64,000 bases of DNA from Septoria linicola (taxonomy: Eukaryota > Ascomycota > Dothideomycetes > Mycosphaerellales > Mycosphaerellaceae). Both the position numbers and the translations under genes were made by a program. Below are positions 1-9,007 of this stretch, piece by piece. A model generated the notes under the pieces. That model did no database searches, was not told the origin of the DNA, and saw only the letters and a list, made by a program, of their open reading frames with translations. The stretch is from contig CP099423.1 of the NCBI GenBank assembly GCA_024114885.1, positions 1,426,001 to 1,490,000 of the forward strand, written 5' to 3'. Position 1 is the stretch's first letter. The number at the start of each line of letters is the position of its first letter.

Positions 1-176
1 GGCTTGATCTCGCCGTGAAGGGTGTTTTCGAGCATTTTGCCCAGCTGCATCTTGAAGCGAGCAGCATCTTTGATGAGCTCTGCATCGACGAGCACTTGGT
101 AGGGTTCGCGGAAGTCGAAGTTGAGCTGGTACTTTTGCATCAGCTTGCGATATGTCTTGCTGCGTTTGCCCTTCAT
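1..176 (-). CDS. UTP23: UTP23-like rRNA-processing protein, N-terminal part (cut by window edge)
   Basis: Reading leftward from an ATG at 176 (context CACCATG), 58 codons stay open to the edge of the window. The peptide begins MKGKRSKTYRKLMQKYQ and continues through NFDFREPYQVLVD. This is the characteristic start of the Utp23/Fcf1 PIN-domain family: a short basic N-terminus followed by an F-R-E-P-Y-Q-V-L-V-D strand. In yeast Utp23 is a nucleolar protein of the small-subunit processome needed for early 18S rRNA cleavages and release of snR30. Only the beginning is visible, so the C-terminal zinc finger and the PIN acidic residues cannot be checked. It is transcribed divergently from the gene starting at 517. 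Fcf1 is the main alternative, but the MKGKR...YRK start favours Utp23. Confidence 0.85.
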   Translation of the reverse strand, partial: MKGKRSKTYRKLMQKYQLNFDFREPYQVLVDAELIKDAARFKMQLGKMLENTLHGEIK

Positions 177-516
177 GGTGGGCGGTGGCCTGAAGCTGTC
201 GCAGTGGTATTGTGTGTTTTATTGCTCGCAGCTTTCTCTCTCATCAAAAAGTTCACCTCGGGATGATCGACGGCGGCTTTTTCCCCAGATTTATCTCGGA
301 GCTAACGGCTGCTGAGTCCCGGAGTGGAGCCCGCTCGAGACACTCAAGAACGAGGGAGAGGGAGAGCCATGGGCGGGCTCATTGTTAGGCTTTGGGCTCC
401 GACTCAGCATTGTGCATATGTATGTATGGTCTATGTGAGTGCATGCGTACGACAGCAGAAGCATAGAACGGGACAGGATAGAGGCTGTTGCAGGAGAATG
501 CGCTGGGCAGGGCAGC
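177..516. promoter_or_regulatory. Shared divergent 5' region, UTP23 / DUF726 gene
   Basis: This 340-bp stretch separates two oppositely oriented start codons and contains no convincing coding sequence. It must hold the 5' leaders and promoters of both genes. No clear TATA or CCAAT element stands out. Confidence 0.5.
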
Positions 517-3500
517 ATGCCGGACAGTCGTGATGCGCCCACCACGGAGAAGCCACCCGTCTCAGAAGCCACACCAGCAGTAGCAGCAACGACAGCGACA
601 GTAGAGGATGACGACACACTGCGCGAACTGAAGCGAGTGCATACAAACGGCAGCGAACAGCCCGATGAGCCCAAAGCACAGCCGCCCGAGGCAGACGAGT
701 TTGGACTGCCGGTGAAGCCACCGCGAAGGAGAAACTACTCGCTGGACGAACTCGACTCGCCTGACCAGATCAAGCAGCAGGTCATTGAGGAGACGGGTGG
801 GGATGTGGAGGGACAGACAAAGGTCAAGGAGACAGCAGATCCTGCTCCAACCACAGTACTTGAGAGCTTGACCTCTAAAGATGCAGACCAGGCAAGAGCG
901 AACGATGGCCCTTCCACACCGCGGACCAGCACCGATGGCAGACCGTTGGAGCAGGTGGACACGAACTCCTCTGCCAAGGCGGCACCCACTTCACTTACAA
1001 GTGTGCGAGCACCAGGCAGTCCTTCCGCATCGAGACATGCTGCCAAACCGTCAGTCACCAGCATTGGTGAGTTCTCCCATCAGCAAGTAGTGCCGAGAAA
1101 GTCAGCGGATGAGGTCAAGGAGGAGGAAGAAGAAGATGCCTGGCAGGAGATGCCCGCCGTCGCCACGCACCGCATCTACGACGACTGGGGCAAAGTGCTG
1201 GCCAAGGGTTATGATGAGGTCGAGGATGAGACTGTCGCATATGGTACCTTGGGTGGAGCGGGAAAAGGCTATACTCGCGTACAGATGGACGAAGACGCCA
1301 AGAGTGCTACCTCCATGGACGACAACACTGCTTACTTGTTCAAGGATCAGTATGCACGCAATAATGTCCTGCAGGACGAGGACGAGGGCGAAGCCATGGA
1401 CGCCATGGGTCAATTGCAAGCCACGAAGGAGCTGCTGACGGAAGGGCAGCGGGTGGCCTATGTTGGTGTCGTCCGACTGGCTCTGGCAGAGATGCAAAAG
1501 GACTTTGACCAGCTGGAACGCAACAAAGGCACGCGGAAACTGGTCGAGCTGGCTGGCGAGGCTCTCAAAATGTGGTCGCAAAAAGTCATGATCAGGCTGT
1601 ATAGTCACATGGAAATTGACGCGAGGGAGCAGATCATGGTGGAGCAGCTGGCTGAGCATGGTGTCCTTCCGAGCGACCTCACACCAGCACTGATGGCGAG
1701 TGCAAGGGTGAAGAATCCCACAGCGGGATCTGAGCCAGCATCTCAGGTCACTTCTGCCCGACCATCAATGGCTTCGCCACGGCCCTCGAATTTTGCGGAA
1801 AAGCAGCTATCGTCTGCGAACAACTCTGCGCCTCCATCGAAGCCTGGCACGCCTCAACCACAGGAAATTGACAGCCCACCTCCCACCTATGCAGAGCACA
1901 CCGCCGACCAGCTCACGATCGAGAACCCAGACGACTACGAAGATGCGAAGAATCTGGATATAGACATCCGCTGGACAGTGCTCTGCGATCTGTTTCTTCT
2001 GCTCATCGCAGACAGCATGTACGATGCACGCTCGCGAGTGCTACTAGAGAGGGTAGGCGCTGGTCTCTCGGTACATTGGCAGGAAATTTGCCGTTTTGAG
2101 AAGCGTGTAACAGATGCACTCGAAATGCAAGAAGAAGCAGAAAAGGAGAACTGGAACGAACAAGACCACATCGAAGCCCGTCGTAAAGCCGCGAAGAAGA
2201 AGCGAATGGTCGTCATGGGACTGTGTACTGTTGGTGGAGGTCTGGTAATTGGTCTCAGTGCTGGTTTGCTGGCTCCAGTCATTGGCGCTGGCCTAGCCGC
2301 CGGCTTTACTGCTGTCGGCGTTTCCGGGACGGGTACATTTTTGGGCGGCACAGGCGCAGCTGCTCTCATCGGCACGACAGGAACGCTTCTAGGAGGCAAG
2401 ATCGGCTTTGGCACGAGTGGCAGACGAACAGGCGCTGTGAAGACCTTTGAGTACAAGCCATTGTACAACAACAAACGCGTCAACTTGATCGTGACAGTCG
2501 CTGGCTGGATGACGGGAACTGTCGATGATGTTCGGCTGCCATTCTCGACTGTCGACCCAATCATGGGTGACATTTACTCAGTCAATTGGGAACCCGATAT
2601 GCTGCGGAGCACGGGTCAGACGATGCAGATTCTGGGCACAGAGGCACTCACGCAGACTATTCAGCAGATTCTCGGAGCGACTTTCCTGACCACACTCATG
2701 GCGGGTCTTTCGACACCTATGATCCTGGCGAAAATCTCATACCTCATCGACAACCCATGGAGTGTGTCGTGTGCTAGAGCAGATGCGGCCGGCCTCATCC
2801 TCGCAGACTCTATCATCGAGCGCAATCTAGGTGTCCGTCCTGTCACGCTTGTTGGTTTCTCTCTAGGAGCGCGCGTGGTGTATGCTTGCCTAAAAGAGCT
2901 TGCCCGACGTGGTGGCATTGGATTGGTGCAGAACGTCTATGTGTTCGGTTCACCGGTTGTGGTCAAGAAGGACGACTGGATTAAAGCCAAGTCTGTCGTG
3001 CCTGGGCGCTTCGTGAACGGCTATGCGACCAACGACTGGATCTTGGGCTATCTTTTCCGTGCTACGGGTGGTGGTGTCATGCGCATTGCAGGTCTTGCCA
3101 GTGTTGATATTGCAGGTATTGAGAACATTGATGTGACAGAAGACGTACCAGGACACATGGCATACCGAGCAATGATGCCTACCTTGCTGGACAAAGTTGG
3201 CTGGGCGGTTGAGTCGCTCGAATATACAGAAATTGAGGATCCAGATCCCGAGAACCACGAAAAGAGGCAGCGTGAGCTTATCAACGAGATTGAGGAAGCA
3301 CGACGGCAGCTCGAAGAACAGCCGGAGAAGAAAGGATTCAAGTCATTCTTCACGAGAAAGAAGGCGCCCCAGAAGAAAGCTTGGGAAACGTACGATGAAC
3401 GAAATGCGAAAGTGCTCGAAGGTGATGAGAAGGAGGCCGAGAAATTGGCTGAGGAGAATGCCAATGTCATGTTCGATGTGGAGGCCATCAGGCGTGAAGC

Positions 3501-4131
3501 TCTTGCACTGGCTGTACAACGTCCCGGCGACATTGACGAGATCAAGAAGCATCTCAGTGTGCGCGAGCTGCAATCGACCCTCCCTGCCCTGAAGGTCGAT
3601 CTCAGCAAGCATGAGGGCGGCAGTGGAGGCAGCACGCCCAGCAGTGCATCAAGACCATCCTTCGCGCACGCACACTCCCGATCCTGCGACGGCACCTCCA
3701 GCCTCAAAAGTCCTCCGCTCACAGCCAACGGCTCGAAACGCACCGAGGACGACGCAGAAGGTGAAATCTCCATGACTTTCGACTCCCCCGAACAATCACG
3801 GACAACCACACTCAACACTCACAATTCAGACCATGGTGGCTCTGCCCCAACATCCCGATACGCCACTCCCGATCCTCATGCATCATCCTCCTGCAAAGCA
3901 TCACCCTCACCTCAACGCCCCGAAACAGCCTGGGACCAACAACTTCGACCGAAACATGGAGTCGCAGATCGACCTACACTCAGAAGTGTAACGAGTCCGC
4001 TACCTTCGGGGAGTAACAACCATGTTACTTCGCCGGTCGTGACGAGCCCGGATTATAATCCTTGGGGCGCGGGGGCGGATGCGGATGATCCGGAGTTTGG
4101 GCAGGAGAGGGAGGTTAAGATGACGTTTTGA
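517..4131 (+). CDS. DUF726 / TMCO4-like membrane protein with alpha/beta-hydrolase core (yeast Mil1 family)
   Basis: A single uninterrupted reading frame of 1204 codons. An in-frame ATG exists at 439, but the one at 517 (MPDSRDAPTTEKP) is the more natural start. The first ~470 residues and the last ~200 are low-complexity and look disordered, rich in S, T, P and E. The centre carries a glycine/alanine-rich membrane segment at about residues 565-640. It is followed by the DUF726 domain with a nucleophile elbow G-F-S-L-G-A-R (Ser at about residue 782), preceded by a block reading VTLV and followed by VYVFGSPV. Human TMCO4 and yeast Mil1 (YFL034W) share this architecture; Mil1 has been linked to AP-1 vesicle traffic. 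Hydrolase activity is inferred from the elbow only. No intron is needed. Confidence 0.85.
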   Translation: MPDSRDAPTTEKPPVSEATPAVAATTATVEDDDTLRELKRVHTNGSEQPDEPKAQPPEADEFGLPVKPPRRRNYSLDELDSPDQIKQQVIEETGGDVEGQTKVKETADPAPTTVLESLTSKDADQARANDGPSTPRTSTDGRPLEQVDTNSSAKAAPTSLTSVRAPGSPSASRHAAKPSVTSIGEFSHQQVVPRKSADEVKEEEEEDAWQEMPAVATHRIYDDWGKVLAKGYDEVEDETVAYGTLGGAGKGYTRVQMDEDAKSATSMDDNTAYLFKDQYARNNVLQDEDEGEAMDAMGQLQATKELLTEGQRVAYVGVVRLALAEMQKDFDQLERNKGTRKLVELAGEALKMWSQKVMIRLYSHMEIDAREQIMVEQLAEHGVLPSDLTPALMASARVKNPTAGSEPASQVTSARPSMASPRPSNFAEKQLSSANNSAPPSKPGTPQPQEIDSPPPTYAEHTADQLTIENPDDYEDAKNLDIDIRWTVLCDLFLLLIADSMYDARSRVLLERVGAGLSVHWQEICRFEKRVTDALEMQEEAEKENWNEQDHIEARRKAAKKKRMVVMGLCTVGGGLVIGLSAGLLAPVIGAGLAAGFTAVGVSGTGTFLGGTGAAALIGTTGTLLGGKIGFGTSGRRTGAVKTFEYKPLYNNKRVNLIVTVAGWMTGTVDDVRLPFSTVDPIMGDIYSVNWEPDMLRSTGQTMQILGTEALTQTIQQILGATFLTTLMAGLSTPMILAKISYLIDNPWSVSCARADAAGLILADSIIERNLGVRPVTLVGFSLGARVVYACLKELARRGGIGLVQNVYVFGSPVVVKKDDWIKAKSVVPGRFVNGYATNDWILGYLFRATGGGVMRIAGLASVDIAGIENIDVTEDVPGHMAYRAMMPTLLDKVGWAVESLEYTEIEDPDPENHEKRQRELINEIEEARRQLEEQPEKKGFKSFFTRKKAPQKKAWETYDERNAKVLEGDEKEAEKLAEENANVMFDVEAIRREALALAVQRPGDIDEIKKHLSVRELQSTLPALKVDLSKHEGGSGGSTPSSASRPSFAHAHSRSCDGTSSLKSPPLTANGSKRTEDDAEGEISMTFDSPEQSRTTTLNTHNSDHGGSAPTSRYATPDPHASSSCKASPSPQRPETAWDQQLRPKHGVADRPTLRSVTSPLPSGSNNHVTSPVVTSPDYNPWGAGADADDPEFGQEREVKMTF

Positions 4132-4440
4132 ACAGAAGCTCGAGCTTGATGGGGAGGGAAGTGGGTCAGTATACTGGGACGATGGCATTGGGATGTGAGC
4201 ATTTGTAGCAAGGGCGTATCGTGTGAGGACTTGGAGTGGATCAACGGTCAGCTTCATGAAGCAAGCGAGCATGCATGGACGACAGGCAAGGTGGTAGTGG
4301 GACCTCGGTTTGGCCACCAGACAGGAGCAGAGGTATCGGATTCGTTCAGCATGGAAAGCATGGAAGACGGCGCTGTGTTGCGTTTTGCTGTATATACGGG
4401 CAGGTATGCACGACTTTTCATGAGGGGAAAGATATTCACA

Positions 4441-5308
4441 GGCTACGACAATTCATACTAGCCGCAAGGTCAGCAGTTCCAACCTTATAAGGGCACTGCC
4501 CAGCGCAGTTCAACCAAGGCTACGGCAATAGATACCAACCGCGCCACCAGCAGTCTCAACCTCGGAACCAGGCAGCTGCTCCACGGCAGTTCAATCAGCA
4601 CTACGACAATTCATACCAGCCGCACTGCCAGCAGTTTCACCCTCAGAATCAGTCGGGTGCTCCCCGGCAGTTCAACAACGGCCATTACAACAGATACGAA
4701 CCGCGCCAGCAGGAGTTCCACCCTCAAACCCGGGCAGTTGCTCCTCAGCAGTTCAACGAAGGCCATTACAATACAGACCAGTCGCACCGCCAGCACCAGC
4801 CCACCCATGGGGTTAGCAGGACGGCCAGGAAAGTTGCTCGTCATCGCTACCAACACCTCAGAGCTGTGAATGCTGCCCGAAGACGCATAAGGACTTGAGC
4901 CCCGGCCAAGTTCCCAGAGGTGAGAGCCAGGAGTGGGAAGCTGAACTATATGCGGAGTACCTCAAACTCTGAGAAGTATGTCATTATAGGCGAAATGGAC
5001 GGAGATATTGAAGCTAACCCTGGTCCGCAGCATGACGGCATCAAGTACCACGAGGCCTTCACTCGATATGGATCAGACGAACGCAAGGGCATCAAGAAAG
5101 GAGGGAGTGGCATTCGACCAGCGCCAAATCAGCAATTTCAATCCCACGGCAGACATGCTCGAGTTCCAAGATGCAGTGGGAAGACAGATACCATATCAGA
5201 AAGCCAAACAGCACCAAGGGTAAACCCTCTCGGCTCGCGAGTGAGAAATTGTACGACTTTGCCGAGAAAAGCGCTGCCTATCCCGTCGAGGAGCTATCCA
5301 AACCTTGA
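4441..5308 (+). pseudogene. Decayed gene for a Gln-rich tandem-repeat protein
   Basis: Protein-like text is spread over all three forward frames and is interrupted by stops. Frame of 4444: GYDNSY, then TAG at 4459. Frame of 4509: four Q-rich 27-residue repeats and a basic tail, closed by TGA at 4896. A few codons on, the frame of 4922 reads SQEWEAELYAEYLKL before a stop. The frame of 4983 then reads EKYVIIGEMDGDIEANPGP onward to DERKGIKK. Next the frame of 5110 gives FDQRQISNFNPTADMLEFQ and on to KAKQHQG. Finally the frame of 5222 gives KPSRLASEKLYDFAEKSAA and on to VEELSKP and TGA at 5306. Plausible introns do not join these pieces. TAG replaces the CAG seen at the matching place in unit 2, a C-to-T change. 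I do not recognise the ancestral protein. The true 5' end may lie further left, since an open frame from 4195 runs into the first repeat. Confidence 0.6.
4506..4829 (+). repeat. 81-bp tandem repeat, four units (27 codons each)
   Basis: CAGTTCAA-like unit starts lie at 4506, 4587, 4668 and 4749, exactly 81 bp apart. Each codes for a diverged copy of P-(R/Q)-Q-F-N-x2-(Y/H)-x-N followed by Q/P/H-rich text. A partial earlier copy at about 4441-4500 is 4 nt short of register, which puts it out of frame with the rest. The perfect period in a dead frame shows the repeats arose while the sequence was still coding. Confidence 0.8.
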
Positions 5309-5586
5309 CTCGTCTCCAGGTCACATTCTCTGTCTGACTGTCGGTAGCACGATGGCGATATGGGGTGAAGTCGTGATGGATGAGATGGAGATGCGTGCAC
5401 AGAGAGTGCTTCTCTTGCACTACGTTCGAAGATTGAGAGAGCACAGCGTGGGTGAACAGGGGTCGATCAGTACAGTGAGATGATGGCATTGGAGTTTCGA
5501 AGGATGACTTCGTAGATCATGCATGCCGTAGACTATCTAATTGAGACTAAGCATATCAGATCATTACAGCAACACCCGAGGCCACG

Positions 5587-7167
5587 TTACAGCTCATCAT
5601 GCTCAGCAGCAGGCTCAGCCTCCTTGCCTTCGGTCTCAGCCTGCTTCATAATCTTCTCATACTGATCATCATCAAGCTCTTCCATCTCAAACTGCACGCC
5701 TTCAGGCATCTGTGCCTTGAGCTGCTCCTTCATCTTCTTCACGGCATCGGACTCTGGTTCCACATTGTCTGGATCGGGTGTAGTTTCCTTTTGCTTGACC
5801 TGCTTAGGATCTTCCAGGATAACTTGCTCTGCAGGAAGCTCAGCGGCGTCGATGATGAGGCCGTCTGCGAGCTTGGATTTGGGGGAGTCGCCCATGCGGA
5901 TGGCGTCGACCCAGTCTTCGATTTTGGATAGATGGAAATCGGCGGCTGTGAAATGACGGAACCAGCTGCGCTTGCCATTGATGGCGATGAGCTCGACTTT
6001 GCCGGAATTCAGGGCCAGCTTGGTGCGGAGGGCGGCATTCTGTGGGTTGGCGTGTGGGATTTGGTAGAATGGGAAGAGCTTGCGGCCTTCGTACTTTTGC
6101 TGAAGGTCGCTCAAGCTCTTGATGACAAGCGTTGTGCTTTCTGAGGGCGTGTCTTCTTCTGGAAGGAGAGCGAGCACGCAGGTACCAGCCTTGTCGTTCA
6201 AGCACTTTTGTTGCAAAGCAAGAGGTTCGCCGAGAGTTGTGATTGGTGCAGCTGCTGGCCTGGGAGGTGCAGCTTTGGGCGTTGGCTTCGTCTCGGGAGT
6301 CGCAGTCTCATCAGCCGCGCTCTCTGAAGACTTTTGCGAGGCTGAAGACTTTGCGAACTTTGAAGAGGAGCTCGAGGCCTTCTTCTTGTCCGAGCTCGCT
6401 GACTTGGCCTTCTTCTCCTGCTTTGGTGGGTCAGGGTTTGGCGTGGCTGCCTGTGACAAGAACTTGACAATGGCTGGCTTCTTCAGCTCGCCATCGTATT
6501 TGATCGGATCCTTGCCATCTCCTGGAAGAAGCACGAGGGTGGGGTACTTTTCCACTTCGAAAGTGCCTACAGCTTCTGTCTCCTTATCCCTGATCTGTGC
6601 AACCTCGAGCGCGCCCAAGAAATCGATAGCCACGGACTTGAGCATGGCACTCACAGGACCTTTGTTCGAGAACAGGATGGCCTTTGGTCCGGTCCCTTCT
6701 GCCACCCAGTCGGCATAGTCTGCATCCTTTAGCCTCTTGACATGATTGGGGATGTTGGCGATGACAGCGTCGACAATGTCCTTTGCGCCTCGCTGGCCTT
6801 TGTAGTCCTCGACAGTGGGCTTGCCAGGCTTCTTGCCGGGTCGCACAATCTTGAGGGTCGGAAAGCCCTGCACGCCCAACGAGCCACACAGCTGCTTGTT
6901 GCCCTCGTCATCACAGTTCACGGCCACGACCTTGGCCAGGCCTGAAAGTGACTTTGCTGCTTTCTCGTAAGCCGGCTTCAGGTTTTGGCAGTGACCACAC
7001 CAGGGCGCGTAGAACTCGACGATGCTGGTGTGATTCGACTTGTTGACGATGCTGTTGTACGATCGGCCGTCGGCCTGGATCACGGGCGATGAGCTGTCAT
7101 AGAAGGCATTGGCGGCTGGCAGCAGCAACGATGCTGCTGCAATGGCGAGTGGGAGCGAATGGACCAT
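5587..7167 (-). CDS. ER protein disulfide isomerase, single CGHC thioredoxin domain, HDEL-terminated (MPD1/P5 type)
   Basis: One exon, 526 residues. A hydrophobic signal peptide occupies about residues 1-21. It is followed by a thioredoxin domain with the redox motif APWCGHC (Cys 57 and 60), then a second thioredoxin-like region without a CxxC. After an S/K/P-rich linker at about 240-300 there is a third alpha/beta region and an acidic tail ending in the ER retrieval signal HDEL. This is the arrangement of fungal Mpd1/P5-like enzymes, which oxidise or reshuffle disulfides in secretory proteins. It differs from classical Pdi1 in having a single CGHC and being slightly longer than yeast Mpd1. 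It is divergently transcribed from VTA1. A CACGTGGC element in the shared 5' region may reflect unfolded-protein control, which is only a suggestion. Confidence 0.92.
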   Translation of the reverse strand: MVHSLPLAIAAASLLLPAANAFYDSSSPVIQADGRSYNSIVNKSNHTSIVEFYAPWCGHCQNLKPAYEKAAKSLSGLAKVVAVNCDDEGNKQLCGSLGVQGFPTLKIVRPGKKPGKPTVEDYKGQRGAKDIVDAVIANIPNHVKRLKDADYADWVAEGTGPKAILFSNKGPVSAMLKSVAIDFLGALEVAQIRDKETEAVGTFEVEKYPTLVLLPGDGKDPIKYDGELKKPAIVKFLSQAATPNPDPPKQEKKAKSASSDKKKASSSSSKFAKSSASQKSSESAADETATPETKPTPKAAPPRPAAAPITTLGEPLALQQKCLNDKAGTCVLALLPEEDTPSESTTLVIKSLSDLQQKYEGRKLFPFYQIPHANPQNAALRTKLALNSGKVELIAINGKRSWFRHFTAADFHLSKIEDWVDAIRMGDSPKSKLADGLIIDAAELPAEQVILEDPKQVKQKETTPDPDNVEPESDAVKKMKEQLKAQMPEGVQFEMEELDDDQYEKIMKQAETEGKEAEPAAEHDEL

Positions 7168-7376
7168 GGTGACTGGTGGACTGCTTCAATGTGTATGTGA
7201 CAGTCAGGCTATCGAGTTGTCCTCCAAACTTACATGTGCTACAATACGAAGGATGCGAGAGACACGATACTTTTGATCGAGGACAGTTGTTCTTGCCTGC
7301 CTGCTGCTATTTGAGGCAGCTGGGAAGCTCTTTCTTCCCCACAGACGGACAGACAAGCAGGGTCGCACCTCGTCTT

Positions 7377-7384
7377 CACGTGGC
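7377..7384. promoter_or_regulatory. CACGTGGC element, possible bZIP/UPR-type site
   Basis: CACGTGGC lies about 210 bp upstream of the PDI start and 160 bp upstream of the VTA1 start. It contains the ACGTGG core bound by many bZIP factors, including those of the unfolded-protein response. A PDI gene would be a fitting target, but the match is short and could be chance. Confidence 0.25.
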
Positions 7385-7438
7385 GTCGCCATCGCCGAGT
7401 GAAAGCCGCAATTCAGCCAGCTCGAAGCTACTATTCTA

Positions 7439-7466
7439 CCTGCCTGCCTGCCTGCCTGCCTGCCTG
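7439..7466. repeat. (CCTG)7 microsatellite
   Basis: Seven consecutive CCTG units about 80 bp upstream of the VTA1 start codon, probably in its 5' leader or promoter. Such tracts vary in length between strains. Confidence 0.9.
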
Positions 7467-7544
7467 CGACCATCCTGCACTGACATTGATCTGTACACGC
7501 CTCCTCCGATTCGTGGAGAAGAGTAGCCGTGAGATACAGACAAT

Positions 7545-8797
7545 ATGGCCGCCTTGCTCCCAGCTACGCTCAAGGCAGCCGCTCCAGACGCAGGACGCTT
7601 CGCAACCAGAGCGGCCCAGCTGGAGAAGTTCAGGCCGATAGTGGCATACTGGTGTATGTCTGGACGGCATCAACACGTCGTCGAGCTGCGCTGATAGGAC
7701 CAGGCGAGTACTACATCCTCCAAATCATCCTCAACCGACAGCTGCACACCACCGACGAAGAATGCACCAATTATGCCATGCAACTGATGGACAAGCTCGA
7801 GTCATACAAGGCGGAGAATGCTGCAAACGATGCCGTAGTAGATGATGTGGCTGCAAAGGCATACATCGAGAACTTCGCGCTCGAGACGTTCCATCGTGCA
7901 GACGAAGCACAGAGGAACAACAAAGTGACCAAGCAGACCGCCGACACCTTCCAGGCATCAGCTACCTTCATGGACTTGTTGACCATATGGGGTCAGATGG
8001 ATCAAGAGTTCTCAGCAAAGAGCAAGTTTGCAAAGTTTCACGCCCTGCGAATAGCAAAGGCGATCAAGGCGGGCGAAGACCCAAATGCATCGAACCCTGT
8101 GATTGAAGAGCCGGCTGTGGCAGAACAGACTTCGACGGAAGATGACCTGGAAGCTGAGCTAAAGAATTTGGAGAACGATGCAGGTGTTTACAGGCCACCA
8201 ACCGTGGAGAGCGTCCCGGACAGCAGAATACCATCACGACCACAATCAACATTCCAGGCCACTCCCCTCGGCCAGCCCACTCTGCCTACAATACCGCTAG
8301 ACCCACCCACGACACAACCGACCGAGCATGACGTATCACCGGTTGAACAAGGCAATGTCGACAGCCGAGCAGGTTCTGTGGGAGGAGGCTACTTTCCAGC
8401 AGTACCTGGTGAGACTACACACGTAGTTCCTCCGCCTGCTGCGTCAGATCCAGCAGATTTCTACAACACCCCGCAGCCTCCTCCTTCAGCACCGTCACTC
8501 GGCGACTTCGGTACTCTTCCGCAAGACAAACCAAAGGCACCAACTCCGAGTCACGCAGGTCCCCCTCCACCTGTCCATCTGCCGACATTCTCGCCCCCAC
8601 CTATTGCGGTTTCCCCGACTCCAGCTCAAGCTATCACTACCACAGGACCACCATCCGGCGGCTACAATACTGATGACGAGGCGATAATGGCGGCCCAGAA
8701 ACATGCAAAATGGGCCATTTCTGCTCTCAACTTCGAAGATGTCAATACTGCGGTCAGTGAGCTTCGCATCGCATTGCGTAGCCTTGGGGCATCTTGA
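7545..8797 (+). CDS. VTA1: Vta1/LIP5 homologue, Vps4 co-activator
   Basis: Two exons, 7545-7653 and 7704-8797, joined over a 50-nt intron (GTATGT...CCAG), giving 400 residues. The N-terminal ~160 residues form the tandem MIT-like Vta1 domain (LPATLKAAAPDAGRFATRA, then EYYILQIIL and AMQLMDKLE). A long P/T/S-rich linker follows at about 190-355. The last ~40 residues (DEAIMAAQKHAKWAISALNF) form the Vta1 C-terminal dimer helix pair that binds the AAA ATPase Vps4. The protein stimulates Vps4 during ESCRT-III disassembly at the multivesicular body. The start is set by the MAALLPATLK peptide; an in-frame upstream reading without the intron would not give the conserved N-terminus. Confidence 0.93.
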
Positions 8798-9007
8798 GAC
8801 TTGTGCACATTTGCTTGTTGCACTTTAGCGCTTTCAGATACCCATGACTTGAAGAATGAGTCAAACGAAGCAACAAATACACGAGACAGTGCATTGATCA
8901 GTATGTGGTATATGAAAATCGCGCTGCTATCGACGTTTTCGAGGCTTCCTCCTCTGCGACCCATGATCACCGCAGGCTCAAGCGCGAGCCGATAGAAGAG
9001 CTTCTGT

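Noticed and set aside
4506..4829. Regularly spaced repeats as a CRISPR-like array
   Set aside because: The units are coding, diverged and without distinct spacers; the period is 27 codons.
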